From Euglena gracilis (Eukaryota > Euglenida > Euglenophyceae > Euglenales): a stretch of DNA of 64,000 bases. The notes under the pieces are model-generated. The model made no database searches. It worked only from the letters and a program-made list of their open reading frames with translations, and was not told the origin of the DNA. The position numbers were made by a program, and so were the translations under genes. Below, one piece after another: positions 1 through 10,730 of the stretch (its first letter is position 1; each line of letters starts with the position of its first letter). Where the stretch lies: contig CP154956.1 of the NCBI GenBank assembly GCA_039621445.1, positions 67,154,452 to 67,218,451 on the forward strand, read 5' to 3'.

Positions 1-163
1 GACTGGAAAGTGGCTGTTTTTCTGAGTGGCCGCCCCCCCCCCCCCCAGGGGGGGGTTGTGACTGGCTGGTTTTTTTTTGAAAATGAGTGACTGACTGGTT
101 TTTAAAAAAGTGGAGTGACCCCCCCTCCCCCCCCCCCCCCGGGGGTCGGTAAGCAATTGTATG
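1..163. mobile_element. right-hand part of a hAT-like MITE, cut by the window edge
   Basis: This sequence repeats 4993-5156 almost base for base, including the C and G runs and the end GGTAAGCAATTGTATG. The complete copy at 4793-5156 has an 8-bp target duplication, so this is taken as the right part of another copy of that element. It abuts the RNase H region of the retroelement that starts at 164, so it probably inserted there. The left end lies outside the window and its target duplication cannot be tested. Confidence 0.6.
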
Positions 164-590
164 ATCTGTGCACCGGAGCTGGGCACACAGGATGGCCTTC
201 TGCAGGAGGGCTGTGCTACAGGGGAAGTGGATGCGGCTGATGGGGTCCCCTGGTTGGTAAGCCGAGGGGACCCAGAACAGGCGGACTGCTAAACCGGACC
301 ATAGGAGGCGGTAGAAGATGCGTCGGAGTGTTTGGACGTACTGGGGACAATGTAGAGGGGCGCGGAGGGTGCGTAAGGCACATAGGGCTCCCCAGTTGTC
401 CCCATAAAAGCGGAGGGAGGACCAACCGAGGCGGACCGCAAGACGCGTGGCGGCGCCCAAGGCGAACAATTCAGCTTGTTGCTGTGTGAGGATCTCCGGG
501 GGGCAGCGTAGCAAGCGGTGTTGATCGGGTGGAAGGGAGAGTCCCACCTGGTAGCCTCCCCGAATAAGGGCGGCGTCACCGGCAATCATG
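164..590 (-). pseudogene. RNase H domain of the left retroelement, truncated by a MITE
   Basis: From 590 downward the minus strand encodes a retroelement RNase H. An Asp lies in MIAGDAALIRGGY, a Glu in TQQQAELFALGAA, an Asp in RFYGDNWGALCAL, and a late Asp in WVPSAYQPGDPISR. The last matches the VPSK..LADPISR block of the DIRS element at 22-25 kb. These are the expected four acidic ligands. The frame continues to about 164, where the MITE at 1-163 begins, so any methyltransferase or further 3' part is outside the window or lost. The gap between RT and RNase H (590-910) stays partly open in this sense, consistent with one polyprotein. Confidence 0.72.
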
Positions 591-912
591 TGTGTGGTAG
601 GGCAGGCGTCCGGGGCCTCGGACGGTGGCGGGCGCCAAGGCAGGTGGGCAAGTGCGGTGAGGTCAGCGAAGGCGCGGGAAGCGGCCAGGGGGCAGCATTT
701 CCAGAACCGCCTGTGGGAGTACAGAAGACGGTAGAAGGCAAAGAGGAATAGTGTGGCACCCGGTCGGGGGCGGTGGCACCACATGGCGAAGCCGGTAATG
801 CGCTTGATGGTGCGCGGGGTTAGAGGGCAGAACGTGAGGAGGAGAGCAAAGGCAGTGAGGCGGAGGAGCAGACCTTCGGAATTAGCCACCGATGGGGGCA
901 GTCGTCCACCGT

Positions 913-974
913 GTTTACCGAGCCAGTGTTTACAGTGTTACAGTGTTACAGTGTTACAGTGTTTACCGAGCCAG
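913..974. repeat. short tandem expansion inside the RT gene
   Basis: GTTTACCGAGCCAG occurs at 913-926 and 961-974, and between them an 8-9 bp unit, TTACAGTG, is repeated about four times. On the minus strand this interrupts the RT soon after the YYDD motif. The arrangement looks like slippage inside an already inactive gene. Confidence 0.85.
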
Positions 975-2079
975 GTTAGAGACTGCTGGGGGCACAAGGT
1001 ACTTTTCGGGGAAATGAGTAGTTGGTTGTTACGCAGGAACGCGACGAGGCTTTCTGTGGTTTGTGCGCACTCGTGCTGGTGAGGGGCGAGAATGAGGATG
1101 TCGTCATAATAGTGGAACAGGAGGAGGCTATGGCCAAACTTGAGGAGTAGGCCCTCCTGTAGGAGGAATTGGTCCAGGAGGCGTCCCAAGGTAGCCTGGG
1201 CCAGAGCGGGGGAAAGATTCCAGCCGAAAGGCAGACTGTCCCATGTCAAACCGTCAACTCGAAAGCAGCCGGCTGCACAGGGTGGCAGACGGAGGGACCA
1301 AAAGAAATTAGTGAGGTCCACGACTGTTCCCATCTGAGTGGTAGTTGGGAGAAAATGGCGGCAACCTCAGGGAGTGAAGGCAGAGCGAAATGTGGGAGTG
1401 GGGAAGGGCTCAGCGTGTTGACTCCCCGCAGGTCAGCAATGAAAGCTGCCTTCTCGCTGCACTTGGGGCGTAGGAAGCAAGAGGCGTTGGGGGGCAGTTG
1501 CGCACAATCCAACAGGAAGCCGTTAGCTCGCAGGCGCTGCAGCATGGCAGAGGCAAAGCGGTCAGGGGGGTGCGGCAGGAAAGGTTCTATACACCGGCAG
1601 CTTTTATTCGGGCGGCCAAGGAGGGGGGGAACAATGGCGGACCAGACGCTAGGGGGGATGTGGAAGGAACCACGGCAACCAAGGCCTTTTGAGGCCACCG
1701 ACATGCTCAGGGAGGCACGGGCGGTACGGGCGGTTGGGGCGGAGGGGTGGTAATCAAATTCGAGAATGTCGAGAAGCTGAATAGAGGGCAGGAGGCTCAC
1801 GCTACGGAGGGCACGTTGCCAAACGGTGAGATCGTTCAATTGGACGGCCCGCTGCCAGGCTGCGGCTAGTAGTAATCGTAGGCCGTTGAGGCGGCTCCTT
1901 GTGGTGGGTCGCGGAAGGCGTTTCCGAGATAGCGTCCAGGCGAGGTTCCAAATGACCGAGCGCAAGCGGGACCAGCCACTAGGTAGGCGAATCACGGGGC
2001 TGCCGCCGCCTTTTGTTGGATGGCGGTGCGGGGGGGGAGGCGTAGTTGTGGTTCGGGTGCCGAGTAGTGCGCTCCCCAT
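938..2079 (-). pseudogene. reverse transcriptase of the left retroelement (broken)
   Basis: The N-terminal RT part lies in frame 1246-2079 (ADLRGVNTLS motif near its end) and continues in frame 938-1333. The second frame carries motif A (VVDLTNFFWSLRLPP, with the catalytic Asp), motif B (LPFGWNLSPAL) and motif C (YYDDIL, with the catalytic Asp pair). The frames overlap at about 1246-1333, so a single indel separates them. Upstream in the same frame is an Arg-rich segment with no recognised domain. Shortly after YYDD the frame is lost where TTACAGTG units have expanded (913-974). Identification as a retroelement RT is secure; function is not expected. Confidence 0.82.
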
Positions 2080-2838
2080 AGGGAAGCTGTGGTTGTTTCA
2101 AGGAAGCGGACGGGGAAGTGGCGGAAAGGGAGCCGTGCAGGACTCCGGGGTGGTTGCACCGGCTTGTGGCCTTGACAAGTGCTGGGGACCGCCAGCGGCT
2201 CCATTCGCCGATTTGCTCGGGTGGAAGGCCCAAGGAGGAGAAGTAGTAGGCATTAGCCCGGCACAGGGCATGGAAGGTGTGCCGTTGTGGGAGGAGGGGC
2301 CGGGTGAACTCGGAAAATCCGTTCTGGAGCTGGGCGGGCGGGAGGAAAGCCTTATCGAGGGGGCATGTGGCTGTGAGTGCAAGGTATCGGGACCATAAAG
2401 CACCCCAGGGGGAGAGTGGCCGAGAGGTGCAGAGAGGAGAGGAGGGTCGGCGCTTGGCGCAGTGGAAGCGGAAGGTACACCCGTTGTCGAAGGAGAAATC
2501 GTTTGGGCAGATGCGGGAGGCCTCGCTGAATCGAAGACCAGTGAGGAGGGCCAGGACCACAATTGCGAGGTAACGTTTTTGCTCGGTGTTGTGGCAGGCG
2601 CGGGCGCAGATGCAGAGGTCAGGCATCAAAAACCAGGTCCTTGGACGGGGTGGGCGGATGGCCAAGTTTGAGGCCGCATTGGACACCCTCCACCATGCGT
2701 GGGGAACGTCCAAGGGAACAGTCGAATGGAGCGCAGGAAGGTGATGGCAGAAAGGAAAACCCGGAGGGTACTTGCCGCTGTACCTGCAACCAATTGTTGG
2801 AGAAGAAACTGTTCGACCAGCTCAGGCTGTAGCGGCAA
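1979..2838 (-). pseudogene. tyrosine recombinase of the left retroelement (broken)
   Basis: Two overlapping minus-strand frames, 2626-2838 and 1979-2713, together resemble a tyrosine recombinase. The first has a helical N-terminal core-binding segment (LVEQFLLQQLVAGTAASTLR). The second has the box I arginine in a TGLRFSEASRI context and a box II-like HALCRANAYYF followed by LGLPPEQIGEWSRWRS. That is the usual spacing of the HxxR region, but the arginine of HxxR is displaced by a cysteine, and no clear tyrosine nucleophile follows. In YR retroelements this enzyme integrates a circular DNA intermediate. The frame break and altered motif suggest it is inactive. Confidence 0.65.
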
Positions 2839-4784
2839 ACCCGAGGCGCGCTCTTGCCACCATTAGAGGAAGGTGGCGATCCGGGAGGTGCACGAGGAAA
2901 GGGTGCTGGAGTGTACGTCCACAGCTTTCCCTTTTCTCCTTTTTGGAGTATTCCGAAAAAACCTTTCGCTTTCGCCTTGGTGCGCAACCTACTTATGAAT
3001 GGGAAAAGTCTTTGGAGTAACAAAAGTGGTTTTTCCCTTTTGTTCCCAATTCCCCAAAGAGGCAAAGCACAATGCAAAGGCTTCAGATGTTTCCTCCGAA
3101 GCCAAGTTCAACTGTTCTGAGGGTTTTTCCCGCTGACGAATCGGAGGGCATGTATTGGTAAAGGAATGCAGGCCTCCATTAATCGTTCGGTAATCGTTCG
3201 CCACCCCCCCACGTTTCCCGATTGCGATTTGTCGACCAACCTTGTTGGGGTTCGTTCATGGTGGGTTCGTGGTTGACCACGGGTGCCCAAAAGTGCACAC
3301 GTGGTCAACCACGGGTGCATTACCAGCAACTTGATCGGATTTTTCATAACCAAAAAGAAGCCGCACAGCGATCAGAAGCTCTTTGCATGCAAAAGTGAGT
3401 TTGGTGTTGTTTGAGGGTTTGAAAGACACGAGAAACAGACGCTTTTTTGAGTGGAAGTCGTACCTTACCCTATTCCTCAAAAAATACCCAAACTCCCTTT
3501 TGCATGCAAGTTGTACTGAACTCTATACCTCGAACAAACCAAACTCCCTTTTGCATGCACGTATCCATCCCCATTCCATTTTGACCACTGGAGTTCAGTC
3601 AGTTTGGCGAGGGGCGGCATGGCCAGCCACACGGGCCACATGTGGACAAAAAATTGCATCTTCAGCCTCATTTTACTCAACCTCGTGCATGCAATTTTCC
3701 CTGCCCGCAAACGCAGCATATACAATCATTTGGCTGAATTTCTGGATTTTCATTTTCAAAATGATCCGGCCCACAAAATGTCCAGGGGTGAATTGGAAAC
3801 ATCGATTTCTTAACACCAAAAACAACCCAATTTGGCCGCAGAAATGGGCCAAAATTGGCCCGAAAAATGGCCGTAACTCGGGCTACGTGAAGAGTTGGGG
3901 GGGAGAGTAAAGCATGGTTGGATAGGGCATTCCATGGGCTTCATTTTTGCTCTCCGTACTTTTTGCTTCGTTGTCGAGATATTTTGGGGAAATCGATTTT
4001 TTTTTGGCCAAAAAAAAACGGCCCATAAAAACACCCGAAAGTGGCCGTTTTGGGCCACAAAAGTGCGCCGCAACACGGGCCAGGCGTGTTGGTGGCCAAA
4101 ACGGCGAATGGGGGGGGGACACAGGGGCCTCCAGGGGACAGACCGACATTTCTGGAAGTGATGTACGTTTTCTCGAGATAGTTTCGAAAAATCAATTTTT
4201 TGACCGAAAATTTCACCCCGGCCAAATTGCAGAGTCGAAACTGGGGGGAGGTTGGCGAATCCCACCCAGTTTGGACCCCTTCGCGGCTGAATAACGGGTC
4301 AAGGTGATTCGGAAACTAGAACGCTCGCGACTGAAAAAAATTCTGGGAACCAGGCCGGGGTCATGGTGGTAATCCGCGGCGTTTACGGTCTACGCAGGGG
4401 CGGGGGGGGGGGGCTCTACCCCTTTTTCTCCAGTGGTAAACTTCGCTCTTACCCACAAAGGGGGGGGGGGGGGGGGGGTGGTGGTAATCCCGTCGTTTTA
4501 CGTGTCTACTCATGGGCGGGGGGGCGGGGCTCTACCCCTTTTTCTCCAGTGGTAAACTTCGCTCTTACCCACAAAGGGAGCGACCCCCCCACTTAAACCC
4601 CCTTGGGCCGACCAACGAAACTTTGACCTATGCACCCCCCCCCTGGGGAAGAAAAATGAAAAAGAACCGCCGGGGGCGATTCTTTCTGCTGCAAACCACC
4701 CAAAAAATAATTTTTGGGCAATTTTTTGAGACCAACCATCATCAAAAAATACATTTTTTGACCAAATTTGCTGATAATTGCCAA
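2839..4784. other. non-coding repeat-bearing stretch
   Basis: I see no supported gene. GTGGTTGACCACGGGTGC-type sequence is duplicated near 3270-3325. CCTTTTGCATGCA occurs at about 3497 and 3550, with a related inverted copy near 3385. GGCCAGCCACACGGGCCAC near 3620 recurs at about 11815. Short open frames here overlap on both strands and show no domain. Confidence 0.6.
4363..4586. repeat. tandem duplication of about 120 bp with G runs
   Basis: A block containing GCTCTACCCCTTTTTCTCC and GTAAACTTCGCTCTTACCC occurs twice in a row (about 4363-4462 and 4480-4586), each preceded by a long G run and a GTGGTAATCC segment. It encodes nothing recognisable. Confidence 0.8.
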
Positions 4785-4792
4785 TTTGGGGA

Positions 4793-5156
4793 CAGGCAAT
4801 TGCTTAAGCACTGACCGACCCCACCCCCGGGGGGAGGGGTGGGTGACTGGTTTTTTCAGAGTGACTGACTGGTTTTTGGCCCGGACCCCCTCCCCCCCCC
4901 GGGGGGGGGTCGGCCAGGGGTGGGCAAAAGTGGCTTGAGAGACCCCGGCGCCGAAGGCGCCGGAAAATTTTTTGGGGCCTAAAATGGCCTAAAGTGACTG
5001 GAAAGTGGCCATTTTTCTGAGTGGCCGACCCCCCCCCCCCCAGGGGGGGGGTAGTGATTGGCTGGTTTTTTGCAAATGAGTGACTGACTGGTTTTTAAAA
5101 AAGTGGAGTGACCCCCCCTCCCCCCCCCCCCCCGGGGGTCGGTAAGCAATTGTATG
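4793..5156. mobile_element. hAT-like MITE with 8-bp target duplication
   Basis: The ends are inverted repeats: left CAGGCAATTGCTTAAG, right (reverse complement) CATACAATTGCTTACC. Directly outside both ends is TTTGGGGA (4785-4792 and 5157-5164), a perfect 8-bp target duplication as produced by hAT transposases. The 364-bp interior is C/G runs and GACTGGTTTTT motifs with no coding capacity, so the element is non-autonomous. Its right part recurs at 1-163. Confidence 0.82.
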
Positions 5157-5164
5157 TTTGGGGA

Positions 5165-5933
5165 TACCAAAGGGGATTTTCGGGGTCATTTTGGGGGGTC
5201 GGATTTTCACCAAGGATTCCTCCATTTATGCAACCAAACCAGATCCTATGAACCCGGGAGGTTTATGAGTGGGGGGGTTAACTTTGAAAAAAAATCTGGC
5301 TGGGCCGTCTGATTCACAAGAGAGTGCAGGCTCAAAAAGAAAGACCCTACTTTTTTGTGTTTTATCCATCTGAGGCATTCAATTCTGGGCCATCCACCAC
5401 CCTCGGCCAAAGAGGGTTTGAAATAAAAGCTGCTTTTTGTTAGTCCAAATCTCCCAATGGTCCACAGTCAGCATATCATGGATTCCTGAGGACACTCACT
5501 GTTTGTGCCTTGGTCCAACATCGAGTCAAGGAGCAGAATAGGCGTGAACACAGGGGCCAAAGCAAAAACAAATTTGCAATCACCGATGTGGCACGTGACA
5601 CGCCAACAAAAACAAACTGACAAATCTCGGTGAAATATTAAACAGGTTCATAAAGGCGTCCATGGGCAAAAAAAAAATCGCGAACGCTCACGGACATAAA
5701 ACAACCAAGACAAAGGAAATATTGCATTGATTGGCACCAAAGGACCACTGCTTCAACTTGCCAATGTGGTTTGCTAGATGAAGAAGAAACCAAAGCCAAC
5801 CGAAAAATTTATGCACTGCACGGCATAAATTTAAATCAAAGATAACAACAAATGATGCTCCCTGAAAAAACCTGGTCCAAAGAAATCAGGAAATCCACTC
5901 TCTTCCAGGGGTGTTTTTTCATACACAACAATG
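5165..5933. other. unassigned AT-rich spacer
   Basis: I see no open frame of interest, terminal repeat or RNA gene here. Composition is unremarkable compared with the flanking repeats. Confidence 0.5.
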
Positions 5934-5942
5934 CTGACCTGC

Positions 5943-6145
5943 GGGGGGTAGATCTGGCCTGGGGGGGGGGGGTAGTGGGCCGACCCTAGGGTCGGCCCAA
6001 TACGACCCTAGGGTCGCTAAAGTCGCTAAAGTCGCTAAGGTCGCTAGGGTCGCAGTGGGCCGACCCTAGGGCCGCCCATCCTAGGGTCGTGGGCCGACCC
6101 TAGGGTCGACCCTAGGGTCGGCCCACCCCACGACCTCGCCCCCCC
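5943..6145. repeat. left inverted arm of the foldback element
   Basis: It is built from GGGCCGACCCTAGGGTCG palindromes and CGCTAAAGT units, ending in GACCTCGCCCCCC. The reverse complement of 9232-9445 follows the same order of blocks with small length differences. Confidence 0.85.
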
Positions 6146-6299
6146 TATCAAAAAAAATTCGAATTTTTTTTTGATGTTTTAGGCCTTCAAATGCAAAGAA
6201 AACAAAACCAAGAAAAATTAATATTGATTACTGATGCTAAAATACACCCCAAAATCACTACGTTACATAGGGGATTTGGTGATTTTGGGGCCCTTGAAC

Positions 6300-9172
6300 A
6301 GTTGAGCAACACAAGGGATTTGCCCCCCAAAACAACTTGCAAACACAAGGGATTTGCCCCCCAAAACGCCTTGGAGACACAAGGGGTTTTATTATTTTTG
6401 GGCCCTCGATCAGTTGGACAACACAAGGGATTTACCCCCCAAAACGATTTGAAACCACAAGGGATTTGCCCCTCAAAACGACTTGGAAACACAAGGGATT
6501 TTATTATTTTGGGGCCTTGGATCGGTTGAACAACACAAGGGATTTGCCCCCCAAAACAACTTGGAAACACAAGGGATTTGCCCCCAAAACGACTTGGAGA
6601 CACAAGGGGTTTTATTATTTTTGGGCCCTCGATCACTTGGACAACACAAGGGATTTGCCCCCCAAAACGACTTGGAAACACAAGGGACTTGCCCCCCAAA
6701 ACGACTTGGAGACACAAGGGATTTTATTATTTTTGGGCCCTCGATCAATTGAACAACACAACGGATTTACCCCCCAAAACGATTTGAAACCACAAGGGAT
6801 TTGCCCCCCAAAACGAGTTAGAGACACAAGGGATTTTATTATTTTGGAGCCTTGGATCGGTTGAACAACACAAGGGATTTGCCCCCCAAAACAACTTGGA
6901 AACACAAGGGATTTGCCCCCCAGAACGACTTGGAGACAGAAGGGATTTTATTATTTTTGGGCCCTCGATCAGTTGGACAACACAAGGGATTTGCCCCCCA
7001 AAACGATTTGAAACCACAAGGGATTTGCCCCCCAAAACGACTTGGAGACACAAGGGATTTTAATATTTTGGGGCCCTCGATCGGTTGAGCAACACAAGGG
7101 ATTTGCCCCCCAAAATGACTTGGAAACACAAAGGATTTGCCCCCCAAAACGACTTGGAGACACAAGGGGTTTTATTATTTTTGGGCCCTCGATCAGTTGG
7201 ACAGCACAAGGGATTTGCCCCCCAAAACGATTTGAAACCACAAGGGATTTGCCCCCCAAAACGACTTGGAGACACAAGGGATTTTAATATTTTGGGGCCC
7301 TCGATCGGTTGAGCAACACAAGGGATTTGCCCCCCAAAACGACTTGGAAACACAAGGTATTTGCCCCCCAAAACGCCTTGGAGACACAAGGGGTTTTATT
7401 ATTTTTGGGCCCTCGATCAGTTGGACAACACAAGGGATTTACCCCCCCAAAACGATTTGAAACCACAAGGGATTTGCCCCCCAAAACGACTTGGAGACAC
7501 AAGGGATTTTATTATTTTGGGGCCTTCCTTGGATCGGTTGAACAACACAAGGGATTTGCCCCTCAAAACGACTTGGAAACACAAGGGATTTTATTATTTT
7601 GGGGCCTTGGATCGGTTGAACAACACAAGGGATTTGCCCCCCAAAACAACTTGGAAACACAAGGGATTTGCCCCCAAAACGACTTGGAGACACAAGGGGT
7701 TTTATTATTTTTGGGCCCTCGATCACTTGGACAACACAAGGGATTTGCCCCCCAAAACGACTTGGAAACACAAGGGACTTGCCCCCCAAAACGACTTGGA
7801 GACACAAGGGATTTTATTATTTTGGGGCCCTCGATCGGTTGAGCAACACAAGGGATTTACCCCCCAAAACGATTTGAAACCACAAGGGATTTGCCCCCCA
7901 AAACGACTTGGAGACACAAGGGATTTTATTATTTTTGGGCCCTCGATCAGTTGGACAACACAAGGGATTTACCCCCCAAAATGACTTGGAAACACAAAGG
8001 ATTTGCCCCCCAAAACGACTTGGAAACACAAGGGATTTTATTATTTTGGGGCCTTGGATCGGTTGAACAACACAAGGGATTTGCCCCCCAAAACAACTTG
8101 GAAACACAAGGGATTTGCCCCCCAAAACGACTTGGAGACACAAGGGGTTTTATTATTTTTGGGCCCTCGATCACTTGGACAACACAAGGGATTTGCCCCC
8201 CAAAACGACTTGGAAACACAAGGGACTTGCCCCCCAAAACGACTTGGAGACACAAGGGATTTTTGCCCCCCAAAACGACTTGGAGACACAAGGGATTTTA
8301 TTATTTTTGGGCCCTCGATCAATTGAACAACACAACGGATTTACCCCCCAAAACGATTTGAAACCACAAGGGATTTGCCCCCCAAAACGACTTGGAGACA
8401 CAAGGGATTTTATTATTTTGGGGCCCTCGATCGGTTGAACAACACAAGGGATTTGCCCCCCAAAATGACTTGGAAACACAAAGGATTTGCCCCCCAAAAC
8501 GATTTGAAACCACAAGGGATTTGCCCCCCAAAACGACTTGGAGACACAAGGGGTTTTATTATTTTTGGGCCCTCGATCAGTTGGACAACACAAGGGATTG
8601 GCCCCCCAAAACAACTTGGAAACACAAGGGATTTGCCCCCCAAAACCACTTGGATACACAAGGGATTTTATTATTTTCGGGCCCTCGATCAGTTGGACAA
8701 CACAAGGGATTTGCCCTCCAAAACGATTTGAAAACACAAGGGATTTGCCCCCCAAAACGACTTGGAGACACAAGGGAATCTATTATTTTGGGGCCCTCGA
8801 TCAGTTGGAAACACAAGGGATTTGCCCCCCAAAACGACTTGGAAACACAAGGGATTTGCCCCCCAAAACTTGGAGACACAAGGGATTTTATTATTTTCGG
8901 GCCCTCGATCAGTTGTACAACACACGGGATTTGCCCCCCAAAACGATTAGAAAACACAAGGGACTTGCCCCCCAAAACGACTTGGAGACACAAGGGATTT
9001 TATTATTTTGGGGCCCTCGATCAATTGGAAACACAAGGGATTTGCCCCCCAAAACGACTTGGAGACACAAGGGATTTTATTATTTTCGGGCCCTCGATCA
9101 GTTGGATAACACAAGGGATTTGCCCCCCAAAACAATTTGAAAACACAAGGGACTTGCCCTCTAAAACGACCT
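6300..9172. repeat. 3-kb minisatellite of two alternating module types
   Basis: One module of about 34 bp contains ACACAAGGGATTTGCCCCCC followed by AAAACGACTTGG. The other, about 44 bp, contains TTTTATTATTTT followed by GGGCCCTCGATC. They alternate irregularly, and larger blocks are themselves duplicated: the block at about 6480 reappears at about 7568 (offset near 1088) and the one at about 6965 at about 7189. The array is open in several frames on both strands only because the units lack stops. It is satellite, not a gene. Confidence 0.93.
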
Positions 9173-9231
9173 CAAGTCCAACTTCAATTCCTGTTCAAAT
9201 GGGCAAAAAAAATTCTCCACATTTTTTTTTT

Positions 9232-9445
9232 GGGGGGGGCGAGGTCGTGGGGTGGGCCGACCCTAGGGTCGACCCTAGGGTCGGCCCACGACCCTAGGAC
9301 GGGCGACCCTAGGGTCGGCCCACTCCACATCCTGGGGGGGGGGTCGACCTTAACGACTTTAGCGACCCTAGCGACCCTAGGGTCGTATTGGGCCGACCCT
9401 AGGGTCGGCCCACTACCCCCCCCCCCCAGGCCAGGTCCGGGAGCC
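9232..9445. repeat. right inverted arm of the foldback element
   Basis: This is the inverted counterpart of 5943-6145, beginning with GGGGGGGGCGAGGTCGTG and ending in CCAGGCCAGGTCC. Short GGGTCGACC-type palindromes recur within it. Confidence 0.85.
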
Positions 9446-10309
9446 CTGACCTGCAGTCCAGAAAAATTTGTTTGCAGGAAATGACCAAGGACCTCAAATG
9501 GCGGACATGGCCACACAAGCTAACCAAACTCCAAGCGGAGTTGGAGCTCGGCAAAACACATTTTCAAAATTTTCCCGAATTTCACAATCCAAAAAGTGGG
9601 GGGGGGTCAAAGACCTGAAAAAACTCAGAAATGAAAAAACCCGAGGGGGGGTAGGCATTTACCCCCAAATTTTCAAGAAATTTCCAGAGAATGGCCAAAA
9701 TGAGGCATTATTTCCGGTGTTTACCAAAGGCGAACATTGACGCCCGATTTCCAACAGTGCACTCTGAGGACCAAGAAATGCAATGCTCCAATGGAGCTGA
9801 ACATTTCCTCGTTCTGGAATGTTAGAACTGCATGCTCACACTCATAGCGGGCCAAAATCCAGCCTCATAAACATCCGTGAAATGAAACATATTTGTCTTC
9901 AAGGTTCCCTCCATAAACCAGCCATGCCAAAAACATTTCAAAACACAAAAGTATGCATCGCGGCAGGGTTGACTTTTTGCTTTGTTTTTTTTTTTTAAAA
10001 AAAACAACAACAAAAAACAGGTTTTTTTCAAAAAGACACCCCCCAAAAACATTTTTTTTTGAAAAAGCAGAAAGTGACCTTTTTCCTTGTGAATTGACCT
10101 TTTTTTTGAGGAAAAAGTTCTAAAATCATTTTTTTTGGTCATCAAAAAGTGACGTTTTTGAGCTTTTCCAAACCCTTCATCATCATCCAAAGGTCAGAAT
10201 CATTTGCTTAGCCTTTTTTGTGGGGGTTGAGAAGTTTTCTCCCACATCCCCTGCTCCTGCAAAGCTTCGCAAGCGTCTGCATGCTCACACAGACAATCCA
10301 CCAACTCTA

Positions 10310-10730
10310 ACCCCCCCCCAAAAAATAGTATTGCACCCGCAGCTCTATGGACGGCCACCTCCGGCGGCGGGGGATGCAGCACTATTTGGACCCGCAGCAC
10401 TATTGGACTGGGTGCCTCTTAGTCCTGGCCTATCACCACAGGCACCCTTTTTGTCTGCTCAATTCCTTCTCTGAGGCTAGTGAGGTCGTTTGGTTCATCT
10501 TTGGACGACTTCTGTGAGTTGCTCGGGTGGAAATTTGCCCCCTTTCCCCTCTCTGCAGATTAAAAAAGGTGCCTGCAGTAGGCTACACCAGCTTCTACGC
10601 ATTTCATATTGCTGTGATTTGGGGGGGTGCAGCACTATTGGACGCTCGCTCCATCCAGCGGGGGGGGTGCAGCACTATTTGGACCCGCAGCTCTATTGGC
10701 CCCGCAGCACTATTAGGGGGGGGTTTAAAG
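10310..10730. repeat. dispersed GCAGCACTATT units
   Basis: GCAGCACTATT or GCAGCTCTATT followed by TGGAC or TGGCC occurs about seven times, in two clusters near 10330-10410 and 10630-10715, spaced by G runs. Function unknown. Confidence 0.75.

Larger units (their letters stand above)
164..2838 (-). mobile_element. degenerate tyrosine-recombinase / reverse-transcriptase retroelement
   Basis: Read on the minus strand, the order is tyrosine recombinase (2838 to 1979), reverse transcriptase (about 1600 to 938) and RNase H (590 to 164). The parts lie in different frames, so the element is broken. A recombinase and a YYDD reverse transcriptase on one strand mark a YR retrotransposon of the DIRS/Ngaro type. 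It is not closely similar to the DIRS copies at 20.8-31 kb and 48.7-53.7 kb: its proteins are Arg/Pro/Leu-rich and its RT reads YYDD rather than YLDD. The recombinase precedes the RT, whereas in the 20.8-kb element it follows it. No terminal repeats were recognised; the 3' side is cut by the MITE at 1-163. Confidence 0.72.
5943..9445. mobile_element. large foldback element, Mutator-like by its 9-bp target duplication
   Basis: Two long inverted arms (5943-6145 and 9232-9445) enclose a 3-kb satellite. CTGACCTGC stands directly outside both ends in the same orientation (5934-5942 and 9446-9454): a perfect 9-bp target duplication, the length typical of Mutator-like elements. The arms share a GATCTGGCCTGGG / GACCTGGCCTGGG start, a G run, and palindromic GGGCCGACCCTAGGGTCG units. 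No transposase is encoded, so it would move only in trans. The superfamily call rests on target-duplication length alone. Confidence 0.75.

Noticed and set aside
6300-9172. Possible CRISPR array
   Set aside because: The spacers are themselves repeated modules, unit length varies, and the context is eukaryotic transposon sequence.
6187-9297. Many 60-300 codon open frames on both strands
   Set aside because: They are produced by stop-free satellite units and read the same repeats in several frames; no protein is supported.
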